Assembly: GCA_005879805.1 (NCBI GenBank)
Contig: VBKL01000047.1
Location: forward strand, 1-51,507
Length of the DNA: 51,507 nucleotides
Direction of reading: 5' to 3'
Source of the DNA: Deltaproteobacteria bacterium
GTDB taxonomy: Bacteria; Myxococcota; Myxococcia; Myxococcales; 40CM-4-68-19
Positions 7,039 through 16,706 of the stretch are shown piece by piece (positions within the stretch are counted from its first letter, which is position 1; every line of letters starts with the position of its first letter). Position numbers and translations under genes: made by a program. The notes under the pieces were generated by a model that did no database searches, was not told the DNA's origin, and saw nothing but the letters and a program-made list of their open reading frames with translations.

Positions 7039-9042
7039 TCAGCGCGGCGTCAAGGTTCGCAGCTTCTGGAGGATTTCCGCTCGCACGCGAGCGTCGCTCG
7101 GCTCGGGATCGCGCCCTTCCCGGGCCTTGCGCGATCGTCCGACGGAGGGCTCCAGGACGGCCAGCGCCTTGCGGAAGGCGCTCCCCGCCTCTTCCCGCTT
7201 GCCCGAGGCAAGCAGCGCCTCGCCGAGGTGCTCGAGGATGACCGGATCCCCTGGCGACAGATTCTGGGCGCGGGAGAGCTCGGCGAGCGCCGCAGGCACC
7301 TTTCCGCGGCGCAGCAGGCAAGTCCCGTAGGAGTCGGCCACGGCGCCGTCGTCGGGGCGCTGGTCGACGGCCTCGGCGAGGAGCCTCTCGGCCTCCTCGA
7401 GCGACTCGTGCTTTTCCACCAGCGAATATCCGACGTAGTTGAGCGCCCCCGCGTGATGGGGCGAAAGCGCCAGCACCTTGCGCATGGTGCCGAAAGCCGA
7501 CTGCTGCTTACCGGCCCGATCCTGCGCGCTCGCCAGCGCGAAAAGGATCGCCTCGCTGCGCGGCTGTGCCCGGGCCGCCGCCGCCAGGATCGAGACGGCA
7601 TCTACGAGGTGACCATCGCGCTCGAGCGCCTCGATGAGCCCGAGCCCGACCGCCTCGTCCTGCGGCCGCTCGGCGAAAAGCGCCCGCATGCGCTTGGCGC
7701 CCTCGGCGTGCTCGCCAAGGCGCGAGCGGGACAGCGCCGCCTGCGTGCGAGCGTCCACGACGATGGTGGCCGGCTCGCCTGCGAGGAACGAAGGACCGCG
7801 CTGCGCCGACCGGTCCGCCTCGGCCCGCGACTCGGAGCCGTCGGCGAGCGCACCATCGAGCGCTTCGAAGAGCTGCGCCGCTTCGCGGTGGTTCCCGCGG
7901 GAATCGATCGCCAGCGCGCGATAGAAGGAAAGCTCGGGGTGGGCGGGGAACAGACGCAAGCACGCCTCGAAAGCCGCCTGGGCCGCCTCCACCCGGTTGG
8001 CTCCGAGGAGCGGCAGCGCCGCCCGGAACAGCGCCGCGGTCAGCTCGCGCCGGTCGGCGTCCCGATCCTGCCCTTCGCCGTCCATTTCCCCGGCAAGCTG
8101 GACGAGCTTGCGCAGGTGCGCTTCGGCCACGTCGGGCTGGCCTTCCTGCAGCGAGACGCGGGAGAGCGAAGCGAGCACCCCGGGCGACTCCGGCCTGCGC
8201 GCCACCAGCCGCAGATATAGGACGCGCGCCTCGCCGAATCTGCGCCTTCCTTCGAGATAGGAAGCGCGGGCGAGCAGCCCGTCGCCGGTCCCGGGATCGA
8301 TGCGCTCCGCGCGAGCGAAGGCCTCGTCGGCTTCGGAATCGGCGTGGCGCGCCGCAAAGGCAGAGCCCAGCTCCACCCATCCCGAGCTGGCGTTCTCGCG
8401 GAGCCGCGATCCCGTCACCGCCTCCTCTCCGGTGACGTCGTTGTCCGCGCCTTCCGCATCGAGCGTGTGCTCCCGCGCGACCGCCTCGAGGTTCTCGAGG
8501 ACGGCGCGAGCGGCGGGGAGGTTGCCGGTGCTCACCTCCAGGTGGAGGAGATCGCGGTAGGCGTCGCCGTCGTCGGGCTCGCCGTGGATGGCGGCGCGAA
8601 ACTGCCCTCGGGCGTCGTCGAGGCGCTCCTCGTTCACGGCGATGCGCGCGAGGAGCAGATGGGCCGGAGCGTGATCCGGCGAGCGCTTGAGAGCGGTTTC
8701 AGCCTCTTCCCGCGCCTCGTTCATGCGGCCGAGCCGGGCCAGCTCCTGGGCGTAGAGGGTGCGCAGGTGGGCCGAATCGGGATCGAAGACAAGCGCCTCG
8801 TGCAGCTCGACTGCTGCGGTGCCATGATCGTCGCGATCTCTGGCGAGCAGGGCGGCGAGATAGTGCCGGTAGGCTCGCGGGCTCACCCAGGGTTGCGGCT
8901 CGATGCCCGCTTCCGGGGAGGGGGCCGCGTCGAGGTCGGCGGCGGCGCGCGGCGACTGCGGCTCTTCGCGCGGCGGCGCGTGCCCGCAGGCGGCGGCCAT
9001 CGCAAGCGCGAGCAGACCCGGCGCGAATCCTCCGCGCCGCAC
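7039..9042 (-). CDS. large TPR lipoprotein
   Basis: A 667-residue protein beginning with a lipoprotein signal (LALAMAAACGHAPP, lipobox AAAC, Cys near residue 19) and otherwise made almost wholly of tetratricopeptide-type repeats such as NEAREEAETALKRSPDHAPA and GALNYVGYSLVEKHESLEEA. It is probably anchored to a membrane facing the periplasm, where TPR lipoproteins act as assembly scaffolds. The GTG at 9042 gives the signal peptide. It starts 16 bases after the upstream membrane-protein gene and is followed after 44 bases by the alpha/beta hydrolase. The binding partner cannot be read from the sequence. Confidence 0.85.
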   Translation of the reverse strand: MRRGGFAPGLLALAMAAACGHAPPREEPQSPRAAADLDAAPSPEAGIEPQPWVSPRAYRHYLAALLARDRDDHGTAAVELHEALVFDPDSAHLRTLYAQELARLGRMNEAREEAETALKRSPDHAPAHLLLARIAVNEERLDDARGQFRAAIHGEPDDGDAYRDLLHLEVSTGNLPAARAVLENLEAVAREHTLDAEGADNDVTGEEAVTGSRLRENASSGWVELGSAFAARHADSEADEAFARAERIDPGTGDGLLARASYLEGRRRFGEARVLYLRLVARRPESPGVLASLSRVSLQEGQPDVAEAHLRKLVQLAGEMDGEGQDRDADRRELTAALFRAALPLLGANRVEAAQAAFEACLRLFPAHPELSFYRALAIDSRGNHREAAQLFEALDGALADGSESRAEADRSAQRGPSFLAGEPATIVVDARTQAALSRSRLGEHAEGAKRMRALFAERPQDEAVGLGLIEALERDGHLVDAVSILAAAARAQPRSEAILFALASAQDRAGKQQSAFGTMRKVLALSPHHAGALNYVGYSLVEKHESLEEAERLLAEAVDQRPDDGAVADSYGTCLLRRGKVPAALAELSRAQNLSPGDPVILEHLGEALLASGKREEAGSAFRKALAVLEPSVGRSRKAREGRDPEPSDARVRAEILQKLRTLTPR

Positions 9043-9058
9043 TTTGAAAGGCGGGCTC

Positions 9059-9511
9059 CTAGTTCCTCCCCCCGCTCAGCTCGGCGAGTTGGGCGCGGCC
9101 CGCATCGCGCGAGAGCTTGAAGACCATCTGACCGTTCTCGTCGAAATCGAGATCGAAGAGACCGCGGCCGGTGAGCGCGCGCATCCGCTCCTGCGCTTCC
9201 TCGCCGGGAAGGCCGCTCGCCTTGGCGATCTGATCGACGCGGATCTGCCCGCTGTTCTTGCGCGCGAGCGAGGTGGCGAGCTCCTCGAAGCCGCGCCGGT
9301 CGGTCTCTTCCTCGATGCGAGCCCGCTTGCGGCCGGCAATGACCGTGAAGACGCCGACGGCGGTGAAGATCGCGCCGACGAGAAGCCCGGTGAAGTAGAC
9401 GAAGCCCTGGCCCTTCTCGAAAAGGAACGGCTTCGCCATCAGCAACGTGAACAGTGCGCCAAGGATCGCGACGAAGGCGCCGCCGACGGTGAGGATCCCG
9501 CTCGTACGCAT
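9059..9511 (-). CDS. two-helix membrane protein with C-terminal helical domain, unknown function
   Basis: A 150-residue protein. Two hydrophobic segments (about residues 5-27, ILTVGGAFVAILGALFTLL, and 37-58, VYFTGLLVGAIFTAVGVFTV) form a membrane hairpin. A cytoplasmic domain of about 90 residues follows; QIRVDQIAKASGLPGEEAQE and RALTGRGLFDLDFDENGQM resemble a winged-helix or PCI-like fold, a weak guess. The ATG at 9511 has a GGGGGAG site six bases upstream. It lies 11 bases after lemA and 16 bases before the TPR lipoprotein gene, so the three are probably co-transcribed. LemA genes often sit beside membrane proteins of unknown role. Confidence 0.7.
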   Translation of the reverse strand: MRTSGILTVGGAFVAILGALFTLLMAKPFLFEKGQGFVYFTGLLVGAIFTAVGVFTVIAGRKRARIEEETDRRGFEELATSLARKNSGQIRVDQIAKASGLPGEEAQERMRALTGRGLFDLDFDENGQMVFKLSRDAGRAQLAELSGGRN

Positions 9512-9522
9512 GGGCGCTCCCC

Positions 9523-10086
9523 CTATTGGAACGACACCTTCGGGGCCGCACGCGACGCGGCGTCCGCCTTGAAGTACTCCTTCTGCGCGGGGAACCCGCC
9601 GATCTTCGCTACCCAGGCGCCAGGGATACCGCGCACGTCGGAGTTGTAGCGCTGGACGGCCTCGTTGTAGCGGTTGCGAGCCACCGCGAGACGGTTCTCG
9701 GTCCCCGCAAGCTCGTCCATGAGGCGCGCGTAGTTCTGATCGGCCTTGAGCTGGGGATAGGCCTCGGTGACGACGAGCAGGCGCGAGATGGCGCTGTCGA
9801 GCTGGTTCGAAGCGTTGATCTTGTCGGCCCGCGAGCCCGCGCCCATCATTGCCGATCGCGCGCTCGCGATGTCGTCGAACACCGACTTCTCGTGCTTTGC
9901 ATAGCCCTTCACCGTCTCGACCAGATTCGGGACGAGGTCGGCCCGGCGCTGTAGCTGGCTCTCCACCTGGCCCCAGGCGGCCTCGACCTGCTGCTCCTCG
10001 TTGACGATCCGGTTGTACCCGCAGCCAGTGCCGAGCACGCCGGCGAGGAGCGCAGCTACTGGAATCCAGAACGGAAATCGACGCAT
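9523..10086 (-). CDS. lemA: LemA family protein
   Basis: A 187-residue protein of the LemA family, which has one N-terminal membrane segment and a long helical bundle outside the cytoplasm; the biochemical role is not established. The N-terminus (IPVAALLAGVLGTGCGYN) can also be read as a lipoprotein signal with Cys 22. The family core is well kept: NRIVNEEQQVEAAWGQVESQ, RRADLVPNLVETVKGYA and the C-terminal NRYNEAVQRYNSDVRGIPG. The ATG at 10086 follows a GGGGTGAGGA stretch. It is the first gene of a minus-strand run through the membrane protein and the TPR lipoprotein. Confidence 0.92.
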   Translation of the reverse strand: MRRFPFWIPVAALLAGVLGTGCGYNRIVNEEQQVEAAWGQVESQLQRRADLVPNLVETVKGYAKHEKSVFDDIASARSAMMGAGSRADKINASNQLDSAISRLLVVTEAYPQLKADQNYARLMDELAGTENRLAVARNRYNEAVQRYNSDVRGIPGAWVAKIGGFPAQKEYFKADAASRAAPKVSFQ

Positions 10087-10175
10087 TCCTCACCCCTTTG
10101 AATGGCCGCGTCCGAACATAACATGGCGATCTGCGACGCGCCGCGCGATCGGCCGCCCGCCTGTGGGGTACTCAC

Positions 10176-10209
10176 TTCCCTCGCCCGGTATGTAGGTTGT
10201 TTGAGGGAA
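10176..10209. promoter_or_regulatory. inverted repeat in the lemA / histidine kinase divergent gap
   Basis: TTCCCTC at 10176-10182 is matched by GAGGGAA at 10203-10209, with 20 bases between. TATGTA (10189-10194) inside the repeat could be a -10 element for the plus-strand kinase gene that starts at 10239. The arrangement fits an operator around a promoter, but no protein is known to bind it. Confidence 0.3.
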
Positions 10210-10238
10210 CGCACGGCGGAGGGATGGGAGGTTGCCGC

Positions 10239-12086
<1,848 letters not shown>

Positions 12087-12130
12087 GTCGGATACCGAAA
12101 TAGCCGCGCGCTCGGAGCGTTTGTCGGTCG

Positions 12131-12580
12131 ATGGATCGCGTCCCGCGATGGATCCTGGTCATCCTGCGCGTCCATCTCGGCGTCATTTTGCTGGTGACGG
12201 TGTCGGGGAAGATCGCGCGGAACGACTTCACCGCCGAGATGCTGCAGTTCTTGCGGCGGCCCGGAATGGCCGCCGCGCCTGCCTTCTATCGGGACTACAT
12301 CGCTTCCGTCGTGATCCCGCATGCGCGTCTGTTCGCGGGGCTCGTCATCGCGGGCGAGCTCACCGGCGGGATCTCGCTCCTTTTCGGTCTCGGTACACGC
12401 ATCGGCGCCGCGATTGCGATGGTCCTCTTCGTGAACTACATGCTCGCGAAGGGGCGGTGGTTCTGGTCGCCGGACAGCCAGGACGCCGCTGTCTTCTTCG
12501 AGGCGCTCGCCGTCTTCCTAGGTTCGGCGGGGCGGACCTTCGGCCTCGACGCCCTGCTCTTCGCGCGGCGAGCCCGCTGA
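12131..12580 (+). CDS. DoxX-like membrane protein
   Basis: A 149-residue protein with four hydrophobic segments (RWILVILRVHLGVILLVTVS, HARLFAGLVIAGELTGGISLL, IGAAIAMVLFVNYML, AAVFFEALAVFLGSAG), matching the DoxX/SURF4-like family of small quinone-associated or redox membrane proteins. The GxxSGKI pattern after the first helix and the GELTGG stretch in the third are typical. The ATG at 12131 starts 44 bases after the kinase gene. Its last 63 bases overlap the 3' end of thiD on the other strand, an unusually long convergent overlap for this window. Confidence 0.78.
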   Translation: MDRVPRWILVILRVHLGVILLVTVSGKIARNDFTAEMLQFLRRPGMAAAPAFYRDYIASVVIPHARLFAGLVIAGELTGGISLLFGLGTRIGAAIAMVLFVNYMLAKGRWFWSPDSQDAAVFFEALAVFLGSAGRTFGLDALLFARRAR

Positions 12581-13318
12581 AGCGAGGTGCTCGAGCACCA
12601 GGGCTTTCGCAGCGCGCGCCGACTCCTCGAGGCCTCGTCCCAGCGCGAGTCGCGCCGCGAGTGCGCTGGCCAAACGGCAACCAGTGCCGCGAGCCACCTT
12701 GTCGAGCCGGTGCGCCGCGAAATGGATGCAGAGATCTTTTTCGCAAAGCACGTCGATGGATTCCGGACCTTCCGCGTGACCGCCCTTCACCAGGGCTGCT
12801 CTGGCGCCGCGTTGAACCAGGTCGCGCGCGGCGGACTCGAGGGCGTCGGCAGATCGCGGCGGTTCTGCCAGACCGAGCAGGACCTGCGCTTCGAGCGCGT
12901 TCGGGGTCGCGATCGCGCCTGCGAACAGCTCTGCGTAGGCCTCGCGCGCCGCCTCGGGGCCGCCCTGGAAGAGGGCTCCACCGCTCGATGCGGCGAGGAC
13001 CGGATCCACCACCGCGGGAAGCCGCGCCTCGGCGAGAAGCCCGGCGATGGCCCGCGCCATCGCGGGCGTTCCGACCATCCCGACCTTGATGGCGCGGACG
13101 GGCTCTTCTTCCAAGAGAGCGCGGGCGGTCTGCATGGCAAGCTGCGGCGAGAGCGGCTGGAACCCGTGCATGCGCCGCAGCGTCTGCGCGGTGAGGGCGG
13201 TCGGGACGCCGAGCGGTCGAGCACCGGCGGCGCGGATCGCCTCAACGTCGGCGAAGAGGCCAGCCCCACCGCTCGGGTCGAGCCCCGCGAGGACGAGGAC
13301 CACCGGGGTCGGCGTCAT
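12518..13318 (-). CDS. thiD: hydroxymethylpyrimidine/phosphomethylpyrimidine kinase
   Basis: A 266-residue ribokinase-fold enzyme that phosphorylates HMP and then HMP-P to supply the pyrimidine half of thiamin. Visible marks: VLAGLDPSGGAGLFADVEAI at the N-terminus, VPTALTAQT, VVDPVLAASSG, LVKGGH and the anion-hole GTGC near residue 225. The ATG at 13318 overlaps the out-of-phase stop of the C26 remnant (ATGA). Because that upstream gene is frameshifted, the C26 frame now runs without a stop into thiD, so a 439-residue C26-ThiD fusion could also be made from GTG 13837. The extreme C-terminus overlaps DoxX. The gene itself looks intact. Confidence 0.93.
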   Translation of the reverse strand: MTPTPVVLVLAGLDPSGGAGLFADVEAIRAAGARPLGVPTALTAQTLRRMHGFQPLSPQLAMQTARALLEEEPVRAIKVGMVGTPAMARAIAGLLAEARLPAVVDPVLAASSGGALFQGGPEAAREAYAELFAGAIATPNALEAQVLLGLAEPPRSADALESAARDLVQRGARAALVKGGHAEGPESIDVLCEKDLCIHFAAHRLDKVARGTGCRLASALAARLALGRGLEESARAAKALVLEHLASAGSPREEQGVEAEGPPRRT

Positions 13319-13837
13319 TTCCGTGCCGCCTCGACCAGCGCGCGATAGAGGGGGCTCGACCCGGGCTTCGTGCCCGGGAGTACGGGGATCCGTCTTCTGC
13401 TCGTGATCGAGAGCGGACGGGATCTCGTCGCGGATGTCCTGGTAGAGCGTCCCGCCCAGCTCGACGGCGAGAAGCTGCATGCCGCCGCACACGCCGAGGA
13501 CCGGCTTGCGCGCTTCCAGCGCGAGGCGAAGGACGCGCTGCTCGAACTGCGTGCGCTGCGGCTTCGTCTCGCCGAGGAGGCGGTGGGCGGCCGCGCCGTA
13601 GGCCTCGGGTGGGACGTCGAAGGCGCCGCCCGTCACGACCAGCGCATCGCAGAGCGACAGCGCTTGCCGGGCTGCGTCCTCATCTCCCGCGTAGGGAAGC
13701 ACGATGGGGAGCCCGCCCGCCGCGAGCACCGCTTCCGCGTAGGCCTCTTTCAGCTCGTAGCGGGGCATGGAGGGACGTCCCGGGCGCTCCAGCGTCTTAC
13801 CTTGATCGGGAGTGAGGCCGATGACGGGCCTAGGCAC
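13315..13837 (-). pseudogene. class I glutamine amidotransferase-like peptidase C26 (PuuD-like), internal deletion with frameshift
   Basis: From the GTG at 13837, about 150 residues match gamma-glutamyl-GABA hydrolase/C26 proteins: VIGLTPDQ, ALVVTGGAFDVPPEAYG, and the nucleophile Cys in PVLGVCGGMQLLAVELGGTLYQDI. The match stops after DHEQKTD. In another frame the sequence resumes with VLPGTKPGSSPLYRALVEAARK and a TGA at 13317-13315, which resembles the tail expected after the HPE catalytic motif. About 65 residues, including the catalytic His and Glu, and the reading phase are lost near 13381-13400. The GTG overlaps the thiE stop by eight bases. Which gamma-glutamyl substrate the intact form used is unknown. 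Confidence 0.75.
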
Positions 13838-14357
13838 GGTGCCCTCCCCGGAAGGCTTCGGACATCTCGCGGGCCCTCGCCGCGGGATCGGGCGCGGCGC
13901 AAAGCTCGGCGATGGCCGCGGCGCAGGCGGCGCCCGCCCCCGCAACTTCAGCGATGCGGGCCGCGGTGATTCCCCCGATCGCAACGACGGGCAGCGGACG
14001 GGCGCGTTCTACCGCGCGCCGCAAACCCCCGATGCCGTGCGGCGTGGGAAGCGGCGAGGCGCCCTTCGAGCGGGTCGCGAAGATGGGACCGAACCCGACG
14101 TAGTCGACCCCCGAGCGCACTGCCGCGTCGATCTCGGCGTCGGAATGGGTAGAAACCCCGATGATGGCGTCGCCGCCGAGGATCTCTCGCGCCGCCTTCA
14201 CCGGAAGGTCTTCCTGCCCGAGGTGCACGCCATCCGCGCCCGCGGCGCGGGCGACGTCCGGGCGGTCGTTGACGAGGAGCAGTGCCCCTCGCGTCCGGCA
14301 AAGCGTGCCTGCCGCGACGGCCAGACGGAAGAGATCTCCGGTCGGAGCGTTCTTCCA
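13830..14357 (-). pseudogene. thiE: thiamin-phosphate synthase, 5' end missing
   Basis: ThiE joins HMP-PP to the thiazole phosphate to give thiamin phosphate. A readable frame covers about 175 residues from near 14357 to the TAG at 13832: LLLVNDRPDVARAAGADGVH, LGQEDLPVKAAREILG, IIGVSTHS, VDYVGFGPIF and VVAIGGITAARIAEV are all typical. Homology stops abruptly upstream of KNAPTGDLFRLA, with some 40 N-terminal residues and the start absent. The first available start codon in frame is GTG 14228, which would drop a third of the barrel. Just upstream sits the ribosome site of the divergent 63-residue gene, so the missing piece appears deleted between the two. Probably non-functional as written. Confidence 0.72.
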
Positions 14358-14368
14358 AGGAGACCGAA

Positions 14369-14560
14369 GTGGCAGACAAGCAGCATGATCCGCCCGTCCG
14401 GCAGCTCGACCGCCGCGTGGTGGAGCGATACGTGAAGAAGGGGATCCTCGACGAGAAGGAGTACCACCGCATTCTCAAGGCGCTCCCCGATCTCGCGGAG
14501 AAGGCGACCAGGATCGAGACCGAGTTCCAGACGGAAGGCGAGATCGGCCCGGCGCGGTAG
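14369..14560 (+). CDS. 63-residue hydrophilic protein, unknown function
   Basis: A short charged protein (starts VADKQHDPPVRQLDRRVVE, then YVKKGILDEKEYHRILKALP). It is mostly helical with no membrane segment and no Cys. The GTG at 14369 is preceded by AAGGAG at a six-base spacing, a strong site that decides the start. Its stop lies six bases before the GTG of the HtrA-type gene, so the two are probably one transcript. The promoter region is probably affected by the deletion that removed the thiE 5' end. I do not recognise a family. Confidence 0.65.
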   Translation: MADKQHDPPVRQLDRRVVERYVKKGILDEKEYHRILKALPDLAEKATRIETEFQTEGEIGPAR

Positions 14561-14566
14561 GTCCTC

Positions 14567-15898
14567 GTGCACGCACGTGCTTTGCTAGCCGGCGCGCTCG
14601 CCGCGGGGCTTTCGCTCGCGGCACAGGCCGGGCCCCAGAGTCCTGCGCGACGAACCGCCGTGGTCGCGGCCGTGGATCGCACGCGCGCCGCGGTCGTCAA
14701 CATCAACGCGCAGGAGGTGGTGAAGGCGCGTGCCGCCGAGGACCCCTTCGACGCCTTCTTCGGCCGCTTCCGGCGGCAGGACGAGGTGCGCAACTCGCTC
14801 GGGTCCGGCTTCGTTTTCGACGCGGCCGGTTACGTGCTCACCAACTACCACGTCGTGGCGCGCGGCTCGCGCATCCAGGTGAGCTTCGAGGATGGGACCG
14901 ACTACGTCGCGAAGGTCGTCGGCACCGATCCCGGCGGCGATCTCGCCGTCCTCAAGATCCGGGGCGAGCGGAAGTTCCCCACGGCGCCGCTCGGCACCTC
15001 GACCGACTTGATGCTCGGCGAGCCGACCATCGCCATCGGAAATCCGTTCGGGCTCAACCAGAGCGTGAGTCTGGGCGTCGTCTCGGCACTCCACCGGTCG
15101 GTGCACGCCGAAGACCGCAGCTATTACGACTTCATCCAGACCGATGCCTCGATCAACCCGGGCAACAGCGGCGGGCCGCTGCTCAATGGCGACGGCGAGG
15201 TCGTCGGCGTCTGCTCGGCCATCTATGCCAATGCCCAGGGAATCGGGTTCGCGATTCCCATCGACCGTGCGCTGCGCGTCGCGCGCGAGTTGGTGAAGAG
15301 CGGCGAGCTCGCCTCGAGCTTCTGGGGATTCGACGGCACGACGCCCGATCCCAAGAACGGCGGCAAGCCAGGGGCACTCGTGACCGGCGTGGAGACCGAT
15401 TCGCCCGCTGCGAAGGCCGGCTTGCGCAAGGGCGATCTGGTGGTCCGCCTGGATCAATCGCCGGTGCGCGACGCCGACGAGCTTCGCTTCCTGCTCCGCG
15501 ACGTGCCGGTCGGGTCCCGGGTGACGCTGGGAATCGTGCGGGGCTCGGAGAAGCGCGACGTGTCCATTTCCCCCGCGCCGCTCACTCCCGAGCGGTCGAT
15601 GGCCGCGTTCCGGTCGGCGACCGGGATCCGCCTCACCGAGATCTCGTCCAAGGAGGCGCGGGCGGCCGGGTACGACGCCCCCCGCGGCCTCGTCGCCATC
15701 GACACCGTCGAGCGCGGTTCCACCGCCTCGCAGGCGGGACTGCGCCGCGGCGACGTCGTCGTCTCGGTGAACAGCGCCGAGGTCGAGACGCTGAAGGACT
15801 TCGAAAAGGCGATGTCGCAAGCAAGGCGAAGCGGCGCGGCCGCCCTGCTCTTGCGCCGCGGCTACCGCTTGTTCGAGCTCGACCTCGATCTTGGGTGA
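14567..15898 (+). CDS. periplasmic HtrA/DegP-type serine protease with two PDZ domains
   Basis: A 443-residue secreted protease and probable chaperone of envelope quality control. A signal peptide (LAGALAAGLSLAAQAG) is followed by the trypsin-like domain with the complete triad: His in VLTNYHVVARG, Asp in GGDLAVLK, Ser in NPGNSGGPLL. Two PDZ domains follow, around residues 265-345 (GALVTGVETDSPAAKAGLRK) and 350-435 (GLVAIDTVERGSTASQAGLR). Length matches DegQ/DegP family members. The start is GTG 14567, without a clear ribosome site but only six bases after the upstream gene. The DUF1844 gene follows after three bases. Confidence 0.92.
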   Translation: MHARALLAGALAAGLSLAAQAGPQSPARRTAVVAAVDRTRAAVVNINAQEVVKARAAEDPFDAFFGRFRRQDEVRNSLGSGFVFDAAGYVLTNYHVVARGSRIQVSFEDGTDYVAKVVGTDPGGDLAVLKIRGERKFPTAPLGTSTDLMLGEPTIAIGNPFGLNQSVSLGVVSALHRSVHAEDRSYYDFIQTDASINPGNSGGPLLNGDGEVVGVCSAIYANAQGIGFAIPIDRALRVARELVKSGELASSFWGFDGTTPDPKNGGKPGALVTGVETDSPAAKAGLRKGDLVVRLDQSPVRDADELRFLLRDVPVGSRVTLGIVRGSEKRDVSISPAPLTPERSMAAFRSATGIRLTEISSKEARAAGYDAPRGLVAIDTVERGSTASQAGLRRGDVVVSVNSAEVETLKDFEKAMSQARRSGAAALLLRRGYRLFELDLDLG

Positions 15899-15901
15899 CG
15901 C

Positions 15902-16201
15902 ATGGATCGCAAACCCGGCCTCGATTTCAACGCATTCGTCCTTTCACTCGGATCGAGCGCCCTCATCAACCTGGGGGAGGCGCCGGATCCGGTGACGGGA
16001 AAGACACAGGATCCCGATCTCCCGCTGGCGCAGGAGTCGATCGATCTGCTCGCGCTGCTGGAGGAGAAGACGAAGGGGAATCTGACCGCGGACGAATCGC
16101 GGTTCCTGCAGACGATGCTCTACGATTTACGGATGAGGTTCATCGCGGCGAAGGCGAAGCCGCGGATCACGCCGCCGCCGGAGGCGTCGGAGCGCAAGTA
16201 A
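15902..16201 (+). CDS. DUF1844 domain protein
   Basis: A 99-residue protein matching DUF1844 nearly end to end: DFNAFVLSLGSSALINLGEA, then a helix pair ending in FLQTMLYDLRMRFIAAK. The family is small, mostly alpha-helical, common in Acidobacteria and former Deltaproteobacteria, and has no assigned function. The ATG at 15902 is three bases after the protease stop, so it is almost certainly co-translated with it. The repeated LG-x-pocket and absence of a signal point to a cytoplasmic protein. Confidence 0.85.
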   Translation: MDRKPGLDFNAFVLSLGSSALINLGEAPDPVTGKTQDPDLPLAQESIDLLALLEEKTKGNLTADESRFLQTMLYDLRMRFIAAKAKPRITPPPEASERK

Positions 16202-16217
16202 CAACACGGTTGGCTGG

Positions 16218-16706
16218 TCAAGGGAAAGTCGATTTCAAGCAAAGGGAGCCCGTGCTGCTCCGGGGTCCATGATCGATCATGAGGCAGCTTTTTCCCTTCG
16301 GGCAGTCCTCTTCCGATCTGCACGCAGTCTCGCAAGTTCTTCCGATCTCCACAGCGCCGCCTTTGCGGGGTCGCGGCCATTCGTGCGGCATGCATTCCGA
16401 TCCGTTCGTACAATCCGCCGTCGTGGTGCAACGCGGTCCCCATGGAAACGCACCGGGGAGGAATCCCGCGTCAGGCTCGCTGCAAAAGCGCTGGCTGAGC
16501 ACGTAAGCCACCTCGCGACGGTGCAAACATGCCAGAGGTGCATGGCGGTCATTGGTACCGTCGTCAACCCGGATCAGGCGAGCCGACACCGAAAACAATG
16601 TTCGAGGCCGAACGGCGAGCGGCCGGTGCGCTGGGCGCGCTCTGCACAAGACCTCCATCGGCATACGGTTCAGCCTGCCTTCGTCCAAGCCATCCGGAGT
16701 AGCCAC
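16218..16706 (-). pseudogene. Cys-rich secreted-type ORF, start uncertain, possibly degraded
   Basis: The C-terminal 80 or so residues look like real coding sequence: FPWGPRCTTTADCTNGSECM, then RTCETACRSEEDCPKGKSC, a pattern of paired C-x5-C-x4-C knots seen in secreted proteins of myxobacteria. The N-terminal part of the open frame (Arg-rich, no signal peptide) does not look coding, and a hydrophobic stretch that could be a signal (HLWHVCTVARWLTCSASAFA) lies in a different frame around 16500-16550. The likeliest reading is a secreted Cys-knot protein whose 5' part is frameshifted or lost. The 160 bases from here to the transposase gene show nothing else. Confidence 0.4.

Noticed and set aside
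14198-14572. 124-codon minus-strand frame opposite the 63-residue gene
   Set aside because: It conflicts with the thiE frame and the well-supported plus-strand gene and has no recognisable motif.
16268-16281. CATGATCGATCATG, a perfect 14-base palindrome
   Set aside because: It lies inside the Cys-rich ORF and is explained by the codons for Leu-Met-Ile-Asp-His; no second copy seen.
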